From: Clostridia bacterium
GTDB taxonomy: Bacteria > Bacillota > Clostridia > Oscillospirales > CAG-272
Length of the DNA stretch: 11,323 bases
Direction: 5' to 3'
NCBI GenBank assembly: GCA_900753295.1
Contig: CAADYQ010000042.1
Span: forward strand, 1 to 11,323
Every line of letters begins with the position of its first letter. Within the stretch, counting starts at the first letter, position 1. This document shows positions 1 through 6,025 of the stretch, one piece after another. A program made the position numbers and the translations under genes. A model generated the notes under the pieces. It had not been told where the DNA came from, did no database searches, and worked only from the letters and a program-made list of their open reading frames with translations.

Positions 1-5
1 ACCGC

Positions 6-71
6 CGTTTTGCCCGCCAATAAACGCTAAACGCTGACGGCGAAAAAACTAGTACGCTGCGGGCAAAAACG
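6..71. repeat. Long-range imperfect inverted repeat at the window edge
   Basis: The arm at 6-17 (CGTTTTGCCCGC) is complementary to 59-71 (GCGGGCAAAAACG) with a single bulged A, leaving 41 bases between the arms. A tandem 7-mer, TAAACGC twice (21-34), lies in the intervening sequence. No reading frame through bases 1-85 is long enough to support a gene: plus frames 1 and 2 close at 30 and 37. The segment could be the 3' end of a feature that begins outside the window, a structured RNA, or a non-functional spacer. The pairing is seen; any function is unknown. Confidence 0.35.
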
Positions 72-85
72 ACCAAGATCGCATC

Positions 86-114
86 AAAAATGCCGGAACC
101 CGACCGGCATTTTT
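86..114. terminator. Intrinsic terminator hairpin, probably bidirectional
   Basis: The arms are AAAAATGCCGG-type, 86-96 pairing with 104-114 in an 11-bp perfect stem closed by a 7-nt loop (AACCCGA). The stem is A-rich on its 5' side and T-rich on its 3' side read from either strand, the hallmark of a bidirectional rho-independent terminator. It can end the minus-strand lipoprotein transcript, and any plus-strand transcript entering from the left edge. Confidence 0.7.
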
Positions 115-116
115 AA

Positions 117-151
117 GTGGCTGTTAAAAACATCGAGTTTTTAACAGCCAC
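117..151. terminator. Second perfect hairpin downstream of the lipoprotein gene
   Basis: A 15-bp perfect inverted repeat (117-131 GTGGCTGTTAAAAAC with 137-151) has a 5-nt loop, ATCGA. It begins 14 bases after the stop codon of the minus-strand lipoprotein gene and only 2 bases from the next hairpin, so the two form a tandem pair. Read on the minus strand the stem is followed by TTAAAAATG, not a clean T tract. It may therefore be a 3'-end stabilising stem, with the next hairpin the real terminator. Confidence 0.55.
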
Positions 152-164
152 CGGTTTTATTTGA

Positions 165-1910
165 TCACTGAGGCAGGCAGACGAGAAGCGTTGATGCGAC
201 CGAGCGCAGGCTTCCGTCTGACGGCGAATTCTTTGTTACGTATTTTCCGGCTTCGTCTTTAAGTATCATGGTGGTCGAGCCGCCGCCGTCAAGGTTTATG
301 GCGTTGGTGCATCCGAGAGAGATGAATATTTCCGCAAGGTCGGCGAGCGAGGCGCCGTTCGATATCGAGGGCTGTCTGCCGTCCACCACAAGGAGATAGA
401 CCTTTCCGCTGTCGTCGTAGCCCACGGCGGTACGCGGATGACGTATGGTGCTGAAGTCGTTGGTCGATATCGACTGCACCTTGCCGTTCATTATCAGTAT
501 GTCGGAGCCGCCTACGGCGTTCAGGATCGACCCGTCGGCGTTCAGCTTGTTGTAGTCGCTGACGCCGTTACCGAGAACGTACGAGCCGTCCGCCCGCACC
601 GCGAACCACGGACGTGATGCGGCAGGTGTCAGCAGCGTGCCGTTCTTTACGCAAAGTCCGCGCGGCAGGCAGGTGCCGCCCATGTCAAAGAAGTCCGCAT
701 TGATACCCGCGATCGTGTTTTTACCGTTGGCATCGGCTGCCTTCATCTGGTTGACAACATTCGATACCTTGCCCTGAAGCACAGTGCCGTCTGACGGAGT
801 GCCGGTGTAAAGCGTCCCGGCTCCCTTTTCCATGGAAAGAACATAGGCGCGCACGGGCTTGCCGTTTGCATCGCGGTATATGAGTTCGGAATATTCTATC
901 CCGGCGGCAACGGTCTTGTGAGTTTCGTTTTTCAGCACCAGACCATTCGTGTTTTCCAGCCTTATGCCGAGAATGTCCTGCCCGCGCAGCTTTATGTCAA
1001 CATCGCCGCGAGGCTCCTCGGGCAGATATGCCTCCGTGAATTTTTCAAGCGCGACAAGCCCCGCGTCTATGTGCATAAAGTCGATGGCTATGTCGCCGCC
1101 GTTCTCGCGTATCAGGTACCCGTACATACCCGGCAGGTCGCTGAAGTGCTTACCGTCATTGCCGGAGGTGCCGAAGTATATCGCGTGTCCGCCGGTGAAC
1201 TCGGATGCGGTGACGAGCTTCATTTTTTTGCCGGTGAGCTTTTCTATGCTGCGGCAAAACTCCTTGGCGGCAGAGCGGACAGATGCCACCGACGTTGTGC
1301 GCACAACGGTGTAATCATCTATCGGCACCCCGCCGATAGTGAGGTTGGGTGAAGGGTAGGAGTGGTGGTCCACACGCTCGGTGCCCACGGTAAGCTCGGC
1401 GGGGGAGCCTGCCGATTCGCCCTCCTTGTACCCGAATATATCAAAAAGGAACGCTTTTGCCGCCCGGAGGGTCGCCTCGGGACTGCCGCCGCATATCGTT
1501 ATCACGCCGGGGGCGTCAATGCGGTAGAGCCAGTCAAGACACGCCAGCTCCTCGGTCGCCTGCACCGACGAGGTGCGGTTAGTCGCGCCGATAAGGATCT
1601 CAAATTCCTTCGGCTCGACCTCCGCGCCGCGCATCACAAAGTCTGTGTCGCGTTCAAGCTCTATGCCGCACGCACTTTTTATTCCGGTGCGAAGCAGCTT
1701 CATGGCTTCTATCTCATCGGATTCCGCATCCTCCGGGCGAGTCAGAATATACCGGTCCGTTATCGTAAAGGTTACCGGCGCCGCCTCGGTCGTGCTTTCG
1801 GTGCTGCCTGCGGGTGCATCGTTGCCGTGACATCCCGAAAGACTTATGAGCATAATGAGCGCCAAAAGCAGAGAGAGCGCTTTTTTTGTCGTGAATGAGC
1901 TTGATTTCAT
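165..1910 (-). CDS. Lipoprotein with C-terminal phosphodiester glycosidase (NAGPA-type) domain
   Basis: 581 aa when started at the ATG at 1910, which has AAAGAAAGG 10 nt upstream. A longer in-frame start at 1988 would lie upstream of the promoter and is rejected. Residues 1-27 are a lipoprotein signal: KK near residue 10, a Leu/Ile-rich core and lipobox LSGC with Cys27, then a Ser/Thr/Glu linker. Residues about 50-310 hold two alpha/beta segments with similar motifs (EILIGATNR at 104-112; IYFGTSG at 244-250), resembling the small N-terminal domains of GH20/GH67-type enzymes; this is an inference. Residues about 330-581 match the NAGPA (DUF2233) family: GINADFF (402-408), RHPRTA (490-495), VVDGRQ (508-513) and LDGGGSTTM (540-548). 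The family cleaves sugar-phosphodiester bonds, for example the human uncovering enzyme. Here it is likely anchored on the outer face of the membrane and acts on glycan phosphodiesters; the actual substrate is unknown. Confidence 0.88.
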   Translation of the reverse strand: MKSSSFTTKKALSLLLALIMLISLSGCHGNDAPAGSTESTTEAAPVTFTITDRYILTRPEDAESDEIEAMKLLRTGIKSACGIELERDTDFVMRGAEVEPKEFEILIGATNRTSSVQATEELACLDWLYRIDAPGVITICGGSPEATLRAAKAFLFDIFGYKEGESAGSPAELTVGTERVDHHSYPSPNLTIGGVPIDDYTVVRTTSVASVRSAAKEFCRSIEKLTGKKMKLVTASEFTGGHAIYFGTSGNDGKHFSDLPGMYGYLIRENGGDIAIDFMHIDAGLVALEKFTEAYLPEEPRGDVDIKLRGQDILGIRLENTNGLVLKNETHKTVAAGIEYSELIYRDANGKPVRAYVLSMEKGAGTLYTGTPSDGTVLQGKVSNVVNQMKAADANGKNTIAGINADFFDMGGTCLPRGLCVKNGTLLTPAASRPWFAVRADGSYVLGNGVSDYNKLNADGSILNAVGGSDILIMNGKVQSISTNDFSTIRHPRTAVGYDDSGKVYLLVVDGRQPSISNGASLADLAEIFISLGCTNAINLDGGGSTTMILKDEAGKYVTKNSPSDGSLRSVASTLLVCLPQ

Positions 1911-1947
1911 GGTTTTTGTGCCTTTCTTTGTTTGCTTTGCTTTATTA

Positions 1948-1976
1948 ATTATAAGTGAAAAACACCGCGGTGTCAA
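1948..1976 (-). promoter_or_regulatory. Consensus sigma-A promoter of the lipoprotein gene
   Basis: Read on the minus strand: TTGACA (plus coordinates 1971-1976), a 17-bp spacer, then TATAAT (1948-1953). Both hexamers are perfect consensus. Transcription would start near 1941, giving a leader of about 30 nt that contains the AAAGAAAGG ribosome binding site (1921-1929). Confidence 0.85.
1962..1973. promoter_or_regulatory. Perfect 12-bp palindrome overlapping the -35 box (candidate operator)
   Basis: ACACCGCGGTGT is a perfect palindrome that covers the first bases of the minus-strand -35 hexamer and part of its spacer. A dimeric repressor bound here would block RNA polymerase. It is GC-rich inside an AT-rich promoter region, which makes it stand out. 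No cognate regulator is evident in the window. Confidence 0.45.
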
Positions 1977-1999
1977 GAAAAATTGCATATGTTCCGCTA

Positions 2000-2028
2000 T
2001 TGAAATTTACATGCGTATGTGCTATACT
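2000..2028 (+). promoter_or_regulatory. Sigma-A promoter of the S51 peptidase gene
   Basis: TTGAAA (2000-2005), a 17-bp spacer, TATACT (2023-2028). The predicted start point near 2035 leaves a leader of only about 16 nt before the TTG start, falling inside the purine-rich ribosome binding site. The promoter is back-to-back with the lipoprotein promoter (1948-1976). Confidence 0.65.
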
Positions 2029-2031
2029 GTT

Positions 2032-2053
2032 GAGGAGAGGAAGTGATATCTTG
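2032..2053 (+). promoter_or_regulatory. Ribosome binding site that fixes a TTG start
   Basis: GAGGAGAGG (2032-2040) lies 10 nt before TTG at 2051. The only in-frame upstream ATG (1955) precedes the predicted promoter and would add 32 residues unlike the S51 family. TTG gives the expected N-terminus GKIVAIGGGD, a first beta strand and glycine-rich turn. Confidence 0.65.
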
Positions 2054-2791
2054 GGAAAAATAGTGGCGATAGGCGGCGGCGACGTCGGCAGACACGGCAC
2101 GAGCTATGAGACCGGCGCGATAGACCGCGAGATAGTACGTCTTTCCGGCAGGGAGAGACCGCATTTTCTGTTTATAGGTATAGCAAAAAGGAATGCCGAC
2201 GGGTACTTTTCTACCATGAGAGATATATACGGCGGAATGTACGGCTGTGAGACCGATATCCTGACCGCCGTAGAGCATGAAGACCCCGATGTTGCGTCTG
2301 CGAAGATCGGATGGGCGGATATAATATATGTCGGCGGCGGTAATACGCTGAGGCTTATGAACAAATGGCGCGCCTGCGGTACGGATGCGCTCCTGCGCCG
2401 TGCGTATGAGGACGGCAAGGTGCTTTGCGGAGTGAGCGCGGGCGGAATATGCTGGTGCGACTACGGGAACAGTGATTCACGCACCTACCGCGCCGGCGCA
2501 AAATGCATAAAGGTGCGCGGACTGGGGCTTTTGCCAGTGCTGTTTTGTCCCCATATAGCAACGCAGGAGCGCCGTGCCGCTGACCTGCAACGTATGATGA
2601 AGCGTACATACGGGATACCCGCCGTCGCTATCGACCGTGCGGCGCTTGAGGTGACGGACGGTATGTACCGTATAATTCCTATCGACGGCTCGGCAGTGGC
2701 TTTGAAGTGCTTCTGGCGCGGCGGTGAATATGTGTGCGAGGACATCATGTGCGACGAACCACGTCCGCTTGATTCGCTTTTGTGCAAATAA
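2051..2791 (+). CDS. Peptidase E-like protein (peptidase family S51)
   Basis: 246 aa from TTG 2051, the usual size for this family (about 210-250 aa). The N-terminus is KIVAIGGGD, followed by YVGGGNT (93-99) and the nucleophile elbow GVSAGGI with Ser129 as the likely catalytic serine. RGLGLLP and then CPH supply His168 as the likely triad histidine. These are S51 signatures; the family has an alpha/beta fold with a Ser-His-Asp/Glu triad. Characterised members are aspartyl dipeptidase (PepE) and cyanophycinase. The Clostridial relatives are mostly uncharacterised, so Asp-X dipeptidase activity is a guess. There is no signal peptide, so it is cytosolic. It has its own promoter and a terminator-like hairpin at 2813-2863, so it is probably transcribed alone. 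Confidence 0.85.
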   Translation: MGKIVAIGGGDVGRHGTSYETGAIDREIVRLSGRERPHFLFIGIAKRNADGYFSTMRDIYGGMYGCETDILTAVEHEDPDVASAKIGWADIIYVGGGNTLRLMNKWRACGTDALLRRAYEDGKVLCGVSAGGICWCDYGNSDSRTYRAGAKCIKVRGLGLLPVLFCPHIATQERRAADLQRMMKRTYGIPAVAIDRAALEVTDGMYRIIPIDGSAVALKCFWRGGEYVCEDIMCDEPRPLDSLLCK

Positions 2792-2812
2792 GCTGCGATT
2801 GACCGAAAAACA

Positions 2813-2863
2813 GACAATGCATTCTCCCCTGACATAAAACAAGTCATTGGGCGATGCATTGTC
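2813..2863 (+). terminator. Stem-loop with T-rich tail after the S51 gene
   Basis: A 10-bp perfect outer stem (GACAATGCAT 2813-2822 with 2854-2863) encloses weaker inner pairing (CCC/GGG and TGAC/GTCA) and a 9-nt loop, ATAAAACAA (2834-2842). TTGTTTTATTT follows at 2866-2876 as the T-rich tract. It begins 22 nt after the S51 stop codon. The loop is exactly complementary to that tail (see the separate repeat entry), so an alternative fold is possible. Confidence 0.55.
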
Positions 2864-2915
2864 CATTGTTTTATTTCCGAAAAGCGGGTACAATAATATC
2901 AACGAAATAAAACAA
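2834..2915. repeat. Three copies of ATAAAACAA in alternating orientation
   Basis: ATAAAACAA occurs at 2834-2842 (plus), 2866-2874 (as its reverse complement) and 2907-2915 (plus). Copies two and three extend to a perfect 12-bp inverted repeat, 2866-2877 with 2904-2915 (GAAATAAAACAA), spaced by 26 bp. The middle copy contains the candidate -35 of the oleate hydratase promoter and the third lies at the start of its transcript. The set could be regulator binding sites, or RNA segments that pair alternatively (copy 2 with copy 1 or copy 3). Confidence 0.6.
2866..2894 (+). promoter_or_regulatory. Probable promoter of oleate hydratase
   Basis: TTGTTT (2866-2871), a 17-bp spacer, TACAAT (2889-2894). 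The predicted start near 2901 gives a leader of about 60 nt. The two arms of a 12-bp inverted repeat bracket the -10 box, and the -35 box is inside the left arm. Confidence 0.5.
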
Positions 2916-2918
2916 ATA

Positions 2919-2936
2919 CGGCGGCGCCCGCCGCCG
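2919..2936 (+). promoter_or_regulatory. GC-only hairpin in the oleate hydratase 5' leader
   Basis: CGGCGGC pairs with GCCGCCG across a 4-nt loop (7 G-C pairs) in an otherwise AT-rich leader. The stem ends 5 nt before AAAGG (2942-2946) and 12 nt before AAGG (2949-2952), the two possible ribosome binding sites. It could affect translation or mRNA stability. The stem is seen; an effect is inference. Confidence 0.4.
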
Positions 2937-2959
2937 GTCAGAAAGGTTAAGGTATTATC

Positions 2960-4756
2960 ATGTATTATTCGGCAGGTAACTATGAAGCATTTGCGCGTCC
3001 CGAAAAGCCCGAGGGCGTTGATTCAAAAACCGCATATATAATCGGTACGGGGCTTGCGGGACTTTCCGCGGCGTTCTACCTTGTCCGCGACGGACAGATG
3101 AAGGGAGAAAACATTCATCTCCTTGAAAAGCTGGAGCTTGCAGGCGGAAGCTGTGACGGTCGCCGCGATGTTACAAAGGGCTTTTATATGCGCGGCGGAC
3201 GCGAGATGGACAATCATTTTGAGGTGATGTGGGATATGTTCCGCGACGTGCCGTCGATAGAGACTACCGGCATATCGGTCCTTGATGAGTACTATTGGCT
3301 CAACAAGCATGACCCCAACTATTCGCTTTGCCGCGCGTCGGTGAACCGCGGCGAGGATGCCCATACCGACAAAAAATTCGCGCTCGACCGCGAATCGGCA
3401 CTGGCTCTTTCAAAGCTGTTCATCACGCCCGAGGAGGAACTGGAGGATAAAAAGATATCCGAGGTGCTGCCCGAGTCCTTCTGGCACACGAACTTTTGGC
3501 TCTACTGGCAGACGATGTTCGCGTTCCAGCGTTGGTCCAGCGCGCTTGAAATGAAGCGCTACCTCTGCCGTTATGTCCATCATATAGACGGACTTCCCGA
3601 CTTCAGCGCTCTGCGCTTCACAAAGTATAATCAGTACGAGAGCATGATCCTCCCGCTCGTTAAATATCTTGAGGCGCACGGGGTGGAGATCGAATACGGC
3701 ATCGATGTGAAGAACGTCGTTATTGAAGACGAAAACGGCAAAAAGACCGCAAAGCGTATCGATTATATCAAGGATGGCGAGGAGCGCACCTTCGAGCTTA
3801 CGGCAAACGATCTTGTGTTCATCACAAACGGATGCTGCACCGATACCTCCTGCTACGGAGATCAGACGCACGCGCCGGACCTTTCCGGGATAAAGAACGG
3901 CTCGGGCGAGTCGTGGGACCTCTGGAAGAACATTGCGGCGCAGGCGAAGCACGGCGAGTACGGTAATCCCGAAAAATTCTGCGGCGATGTGAACGCTACA
4001 AACTGGATGAGCGCGACCGTTGCCACCGCCGATGAGGAAGTTATACGCCACATCATAAACGTGTGCCACCGCGACCCGCGCGAGGGCAAGGTGACAACGG
4101 GCGGCATAGTAACGGTAAAGGACAGCACCGATAACTGGTATCTCTCATGGACCATCAACCGCCAGCCGCAGTTCCGTGCGCAGGATAAAAACACGGTGCT
4201 AGTGTGGCTCTATTCTCTCAATACCGACCGCGAGGGCAACTATGTCAAAAAGGCAATGCGCGACTGCACGGGCGAGGAAGTCTGCCGCGAGTGGCTCTAT
4301 CATATAGGCGTGCCCGAGGAAAGGATCGCCGACCTTGCGGCAAACGCCTGCAACACTACGACCTGCTTCATGCCCTATATCAATGCGTTCTTCCAGCCCC
4401 GCCGCAAGGAGGACCGTCCTCTTGTGGTCCCCGATGGCAGCGTGAACTTTGCATTTGTCGGTCAGTTTGCCGAAACACCGCGCGACACGATATTCACCAC
4501 CGAATATTCCATCCGTACCGGTATGGAGGCGGTGTATACACTGCTTGACGTTGACCGCGGAGTTCCCGAGGTGTGGGGCAGCAAGTATGATGTCCGCGAA
4601 CTTCTCCGCGCCTGCTATTACGCTGTTGACAAAAAGTCGATAGGCGAGATAGACCTTTCGTTCAAAGAGAGGGAAGCGCTTAAGATACTTCTTAAAAAAG
4701 TGCGCGGTACCGATGTTGAGGAGCTGCTGCACGAGAGCGGACTCCTGAAAAAATAA
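2960..4756 (+). CDS. ohyA: Oleate hydratase (MCRA family, FAD-dependent)
   Basis: 598 aa, the normal length for the family. The enzyme adds water to the cis-9 double bond of oleic and related unsaturated fatty acids, giving 10-hydroxystearate-type products; in bacteria this counters the toxicity of host or dietary unsaturated fatty acids. The N-terminus MYYSAGNYEAFARP is typical. The dinucleotide-binding motif GTGLAGLSA (residues 29-37) follows, then the acidic strand end (LLEKLEL) and GGS. GGREMDNHF carries Glu82, and Tyr201 follows Arg200; these match, in residue and number, the water-activating Glu82 and proton-donating Tyr201 that I recall for the Staphylococcus aureus enzyme. The C-terminal half has CNTTTCFMPYI and GQFAETPRDTIFTTEYS. 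It is cytosolic or membrane-peripheral, with no signal peptide. The gene has its own promoter and a strong terminator. All key residues seem intact. Confidence 0.96.
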   Translation: MYYSAGNYEAFARPEKPEGVDSKTAYIIGTGLAGLSAAFYLVRDGQMKGENIHLLEKLELAGGSCDGRRDVTKGFYMRGGREMDNHFEVMWDMFRDVPSIETTGISVLDEYYWLNKHDPNYSLCRASVNRGEDAHTDKKFALDRESALALSKLFITPEEELEDKKISEVLPESFWHTNFWLYWQTMFAFQRWSSALEMKRYLCRYVHHIDGLPDFSALRFTKYNQYESMILPLVKYLEAHGVEIEYGIDVKNVVIEDENGKKTAKRIDYIKDGEERTFELTANDLVFITNGCCTDTSCYGDQTHAPDLSGIKNGSGESWDLWKNIAAQAKHGEYGNPEKFCGDVNATNWMSATVATADEEVIRHIINVCHRDPREGKVTTGGIVTVKDSTDNWYLSWTINRQPQFRAQDKNTVLVWLYSLNTDREGNYVKKAMRDCTGEEVCREWLYHIGVPEERIADLAANACNTTTCFMPYINAFFQPRRKEDRPLVVPDGSVNFAFVGQFAETPRDTIFTTEYSIRTGMEAVYTLLDVDRGVPEVWGSKYDVRELLRACYYAVDKKSIGEIDLSFKEREALKILLKKVRGTDVEELLHESGLLKK

Positions 4757-4770
4757 ACGATGAACGTTGA

Positions 4771-4811
4771 CCTCCCCCGGACTGCCGCATAATGCGGCAG
4801 TCCGGGGGAGG
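4771..4811. terminator. Shared bidirectional terminator between convergent genes
   Basis: A 19-bp perfect stem (CCTCCCCCGGACTGCCGCA, 4771-4789, with 4793-4811) has a minimal TAA loop. It starts 14 bp after the oleate hydratase stop and lies 17 bp from the stop of the opposing gene. The plus-strand tail is CTTTGTTCGTTTTC; the minus-strand side is only weakly T-rich. Confidence 0.8.
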
Positions 4812-4828
4812 CTTTGTTCGTTTTCTGT

Positions 4829-5866
4829 TCAGTTCGTTTTTTGGCGGTACTTTTTCAGCTTTTCGTTGCGTATGTCGTCAAAGTATCTGCCGCGAATGCG
4901 CGCGGTCGCCTCGCCCATGACCTGCCATACGCGCTCGCAGTTTTCGGACCTGTATGTGTTCGACTCGCCGCCGCGGTAGCTCCAGCTGAGTATCGTGCGT
5001 GCGCCCGCGTCGTATGCCGCATCGTACGCTGTCACGATCTCGTCCTCATACCCTGCGGGGATGCTGTACCCCTGTATCCAGATGTGGTGCCGCTTGCCGA
5101 GCGTTTTTGCTTTTTTTGCCGCCTCGCATGACGCTTCGTAAACAAAATCGTATGGATCGTTGTTCTTTTTGCCGGGGAACCAGTACGGGTCAATGCCGTA
5201 ATCGTCAATGCCGGCAAGTCCCGCAAGCCCCGATGTTTCCTCAAGCGTGTGCAGCATTACGCAGACGATATTCTCCATGCCGATCAGCTTGGCATATGAC
5301 GTCACACGGTCGAAATAGCCTGTTATCGACTGCGTGCGGAATTCCTTTACCTCATCGGTGAGCGTATCGGGCATGGGATGACCGTACCGCTCTTCAAAAA
5401 GCCGGCGGCAGGTGGGGCAGCAGCAGGTAAAGACCTCGCCGCCGTCCGACTTTTTCAGCTTGAGATGCGGCTCGTCCCAGAATATCTTATCGCCGCCGAA
5501 GGATGCTACCGTGTCGAGCCAGCGCTTTGTGAATTCAACGAACGCCTCGCTGTTGTAGCATACGCTGACGGGGTCCGGCGTGCCGTCCGAATACACCTGG
5601 TGTGCTTCGGGGTGCGCCCCGAGAAAATGCGAAACATCTCCGGGAGGACCTCCGAGCCCCCAGTTGTCTATCCACACTTCAAGCCCTGCGTCGCGCGACG
5701 CCGAAACTATGTCCTTCATAACGCCGAGATGACGCTCCCAATCTGTGTGCGTGAACATATGTACGACAAGATTCATATTGTGCCGCGCAATATCCGTCAT
5801 ATCCTCGCGGACGTGCTTCAGTATGCGGTTCCCGTGATAGGCGGTGCCCAGTCTGAGTTTTTCCAT
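4829..5866 (-). CDS. TIM-barrel protein resembling glycoside hydrolases, with a cysteine cluster
   Basis: 345 aa. The start at 5866 has a strong GGAGG (5875-5879) 8 nt upstream. I do not recognise a named family. The order of strand-end motifs fits a (beta/alpha)8 barrel of the glycoside hydrolase clan-A kind: LRLGTAYHGNR near residue 5, LVVHMFTH (33-40), LEVWIDNWG (62-70), KIFWDEPH (127-134), IVCVMLH (200-206), HIWIQGYSIP (261-270) and RTILSWSYRGG (290-300). Glu132 in WDEPH sits where a general acid/base is expected. Cys103, Cys148, Cys150 and Cys153 (CCCPTC) resemble in spacing the structural zinc site of GH42 beta-galactosidases. At the usual nucleophile strand the residue is Gln265, so the mechanism or activity is uncertain. 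It has no signal peptide, so it is probably cytosolic. It is likely monocistronic. Confidence 0.75.
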   Translation of the reverse strand: MEKLRLGTAYHGNRILKHVREDMTDIARHNMNLVVHMFTHTDWERHLGVMKDIVSASRDAGLEVWIDNWGLGGPPGDVSHFLGAHPEAHQVYSDGTPDPVSVCYNSEAFVEFTKRWLDTVASFGGDKIFWDEPHLKLKKSDGGEVFTCCCPTCRRLFEERYGHPMPDTLTDEVKEFRTQSITGYFDRVTSYAKLIGMENIVCVMLHTLEETSGLAGLAGIDDYGIDPYWFPGKKNNDPYDFVYEASCEAAKKAKTLGKRHHIWIQGYSIPAGYEDEIVTAYDAAYDAGARTILSWSYRGGESNTYRSENCERVWQVMGEATARIRGRYFDDIRNEKLKKYRQKTN

Positions 5867-5896
5867 GCAGATATCCTCCGTGGTTTTATTGAGTCC

Positions 5897-5925
5897 ATTT
5901 TAGCATATATGTTGCGCCGTGTCAA
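5897..5925 (-). promoter_or_regulatory. Promoter of the TIM-barrel gene
   Basis: On the minus strand: TTGACA (plus coordinates 5920-5925), a 17-bp spacer, TAAAAT (5897-5902). The predicted start near 5890 gives a leader of about 24 nt carrying GGAGG. It is back-to-back with the regulator promoter, the two -35 boxes being 19 bp apart. Confidence 0.8.
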
Positions 5926-5944
5926 TCGGGATCGCACCCGGCAC

Positions 5945-5973
5945 TTGAAAAAATGTCTCCAAAGTGCTATTAT
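5945..5973 (+). promoter_or_regulatory. Promoter of the XRE regulator gene
   Basis: TTGAAA (5945-5950), a 17-bp spacer, TATTAT (5968-5973). Transcription from about 5980 would make an unusually long leader of some 120 nt, containing the hairpins listed separately. The shared divergent region suggests that the regulator could control both itself and the TIM-barrel gene. Confidence 0.65.
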
Positions 5974-5975
5974 AT

Positions 5976-6025
5976 AAGCGGCTAAAGCGCCGCTTGAGTG
6001 AAAAAATGTTCGACTCAAGCAGCGC
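5976..6025 (+). promoter_or_regulatory. Overlapping, mutually exclusive hairpins in the regulator leader
   Basis: Hairpin A is AAGCGGC (5976-5982) with GCCGCTT (5989-5995), 7 bp with a 6-nt loop. Hairpin B is 5987-5999 (GCGCCGCTTGAGT) with 6013-6025 (ACTCAAGCAGCGC), 13-nt arms with one mismatch and a 13-nt A-rich loop. Both need the segment 5989-5995, so they cannot form together. No T tract follows hairpin B, so it is not an obvious terminator. Another stem, CGCCGG/CCGGCG (6067-6083), lies just before the ribosome binding site of the downstream start. Confidence 0.45.

Noticed and set aside
117..151. Possible integron attC-like site, since the hairpin contains GTTAAAA-type ends
   Set aside because: The stem is a perfect short palindrome without the spacer bulges and extrahelical bases of attC, and no integrase or cassette is present.
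1362..1898. 178-codon plus-strand frame opposite the lipoprotein gene
   Set aside because: It overlaps the signal peptide and central domains of a supported gene, and its composition (rich in Arg, Gly, Ala) is typical of a shadow frame.
1955..2050. 32-residue N-terminal extension of the S51 peptidase from ATG 1955
   Set aside because: It would start upstream of the predicted promoter and inside the opposite promoter; the family N-terminus begins at the TTG with a good ribosome binding site.
3410..4069. 219-codon minus-strand frame inside oleate hydratase
   Set aside because: It is antisense to conserved oleate hydratase residues, with no family signature and no convincing upstream ribosome binding site noted.
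5927..5940. CGGG...CCCG inverted repeat between the two divergent -35 boxes
   Set aside because: The arms are only 4 bp, which is expected often by chance at this GC content, although the position would suit an operator.
5378..5977. 199-codon plus-strand frame opposite the TIM-barrel gene
   Set aside because: It runs through the opposing gene and both divergent promoters; no protein-like motifs.
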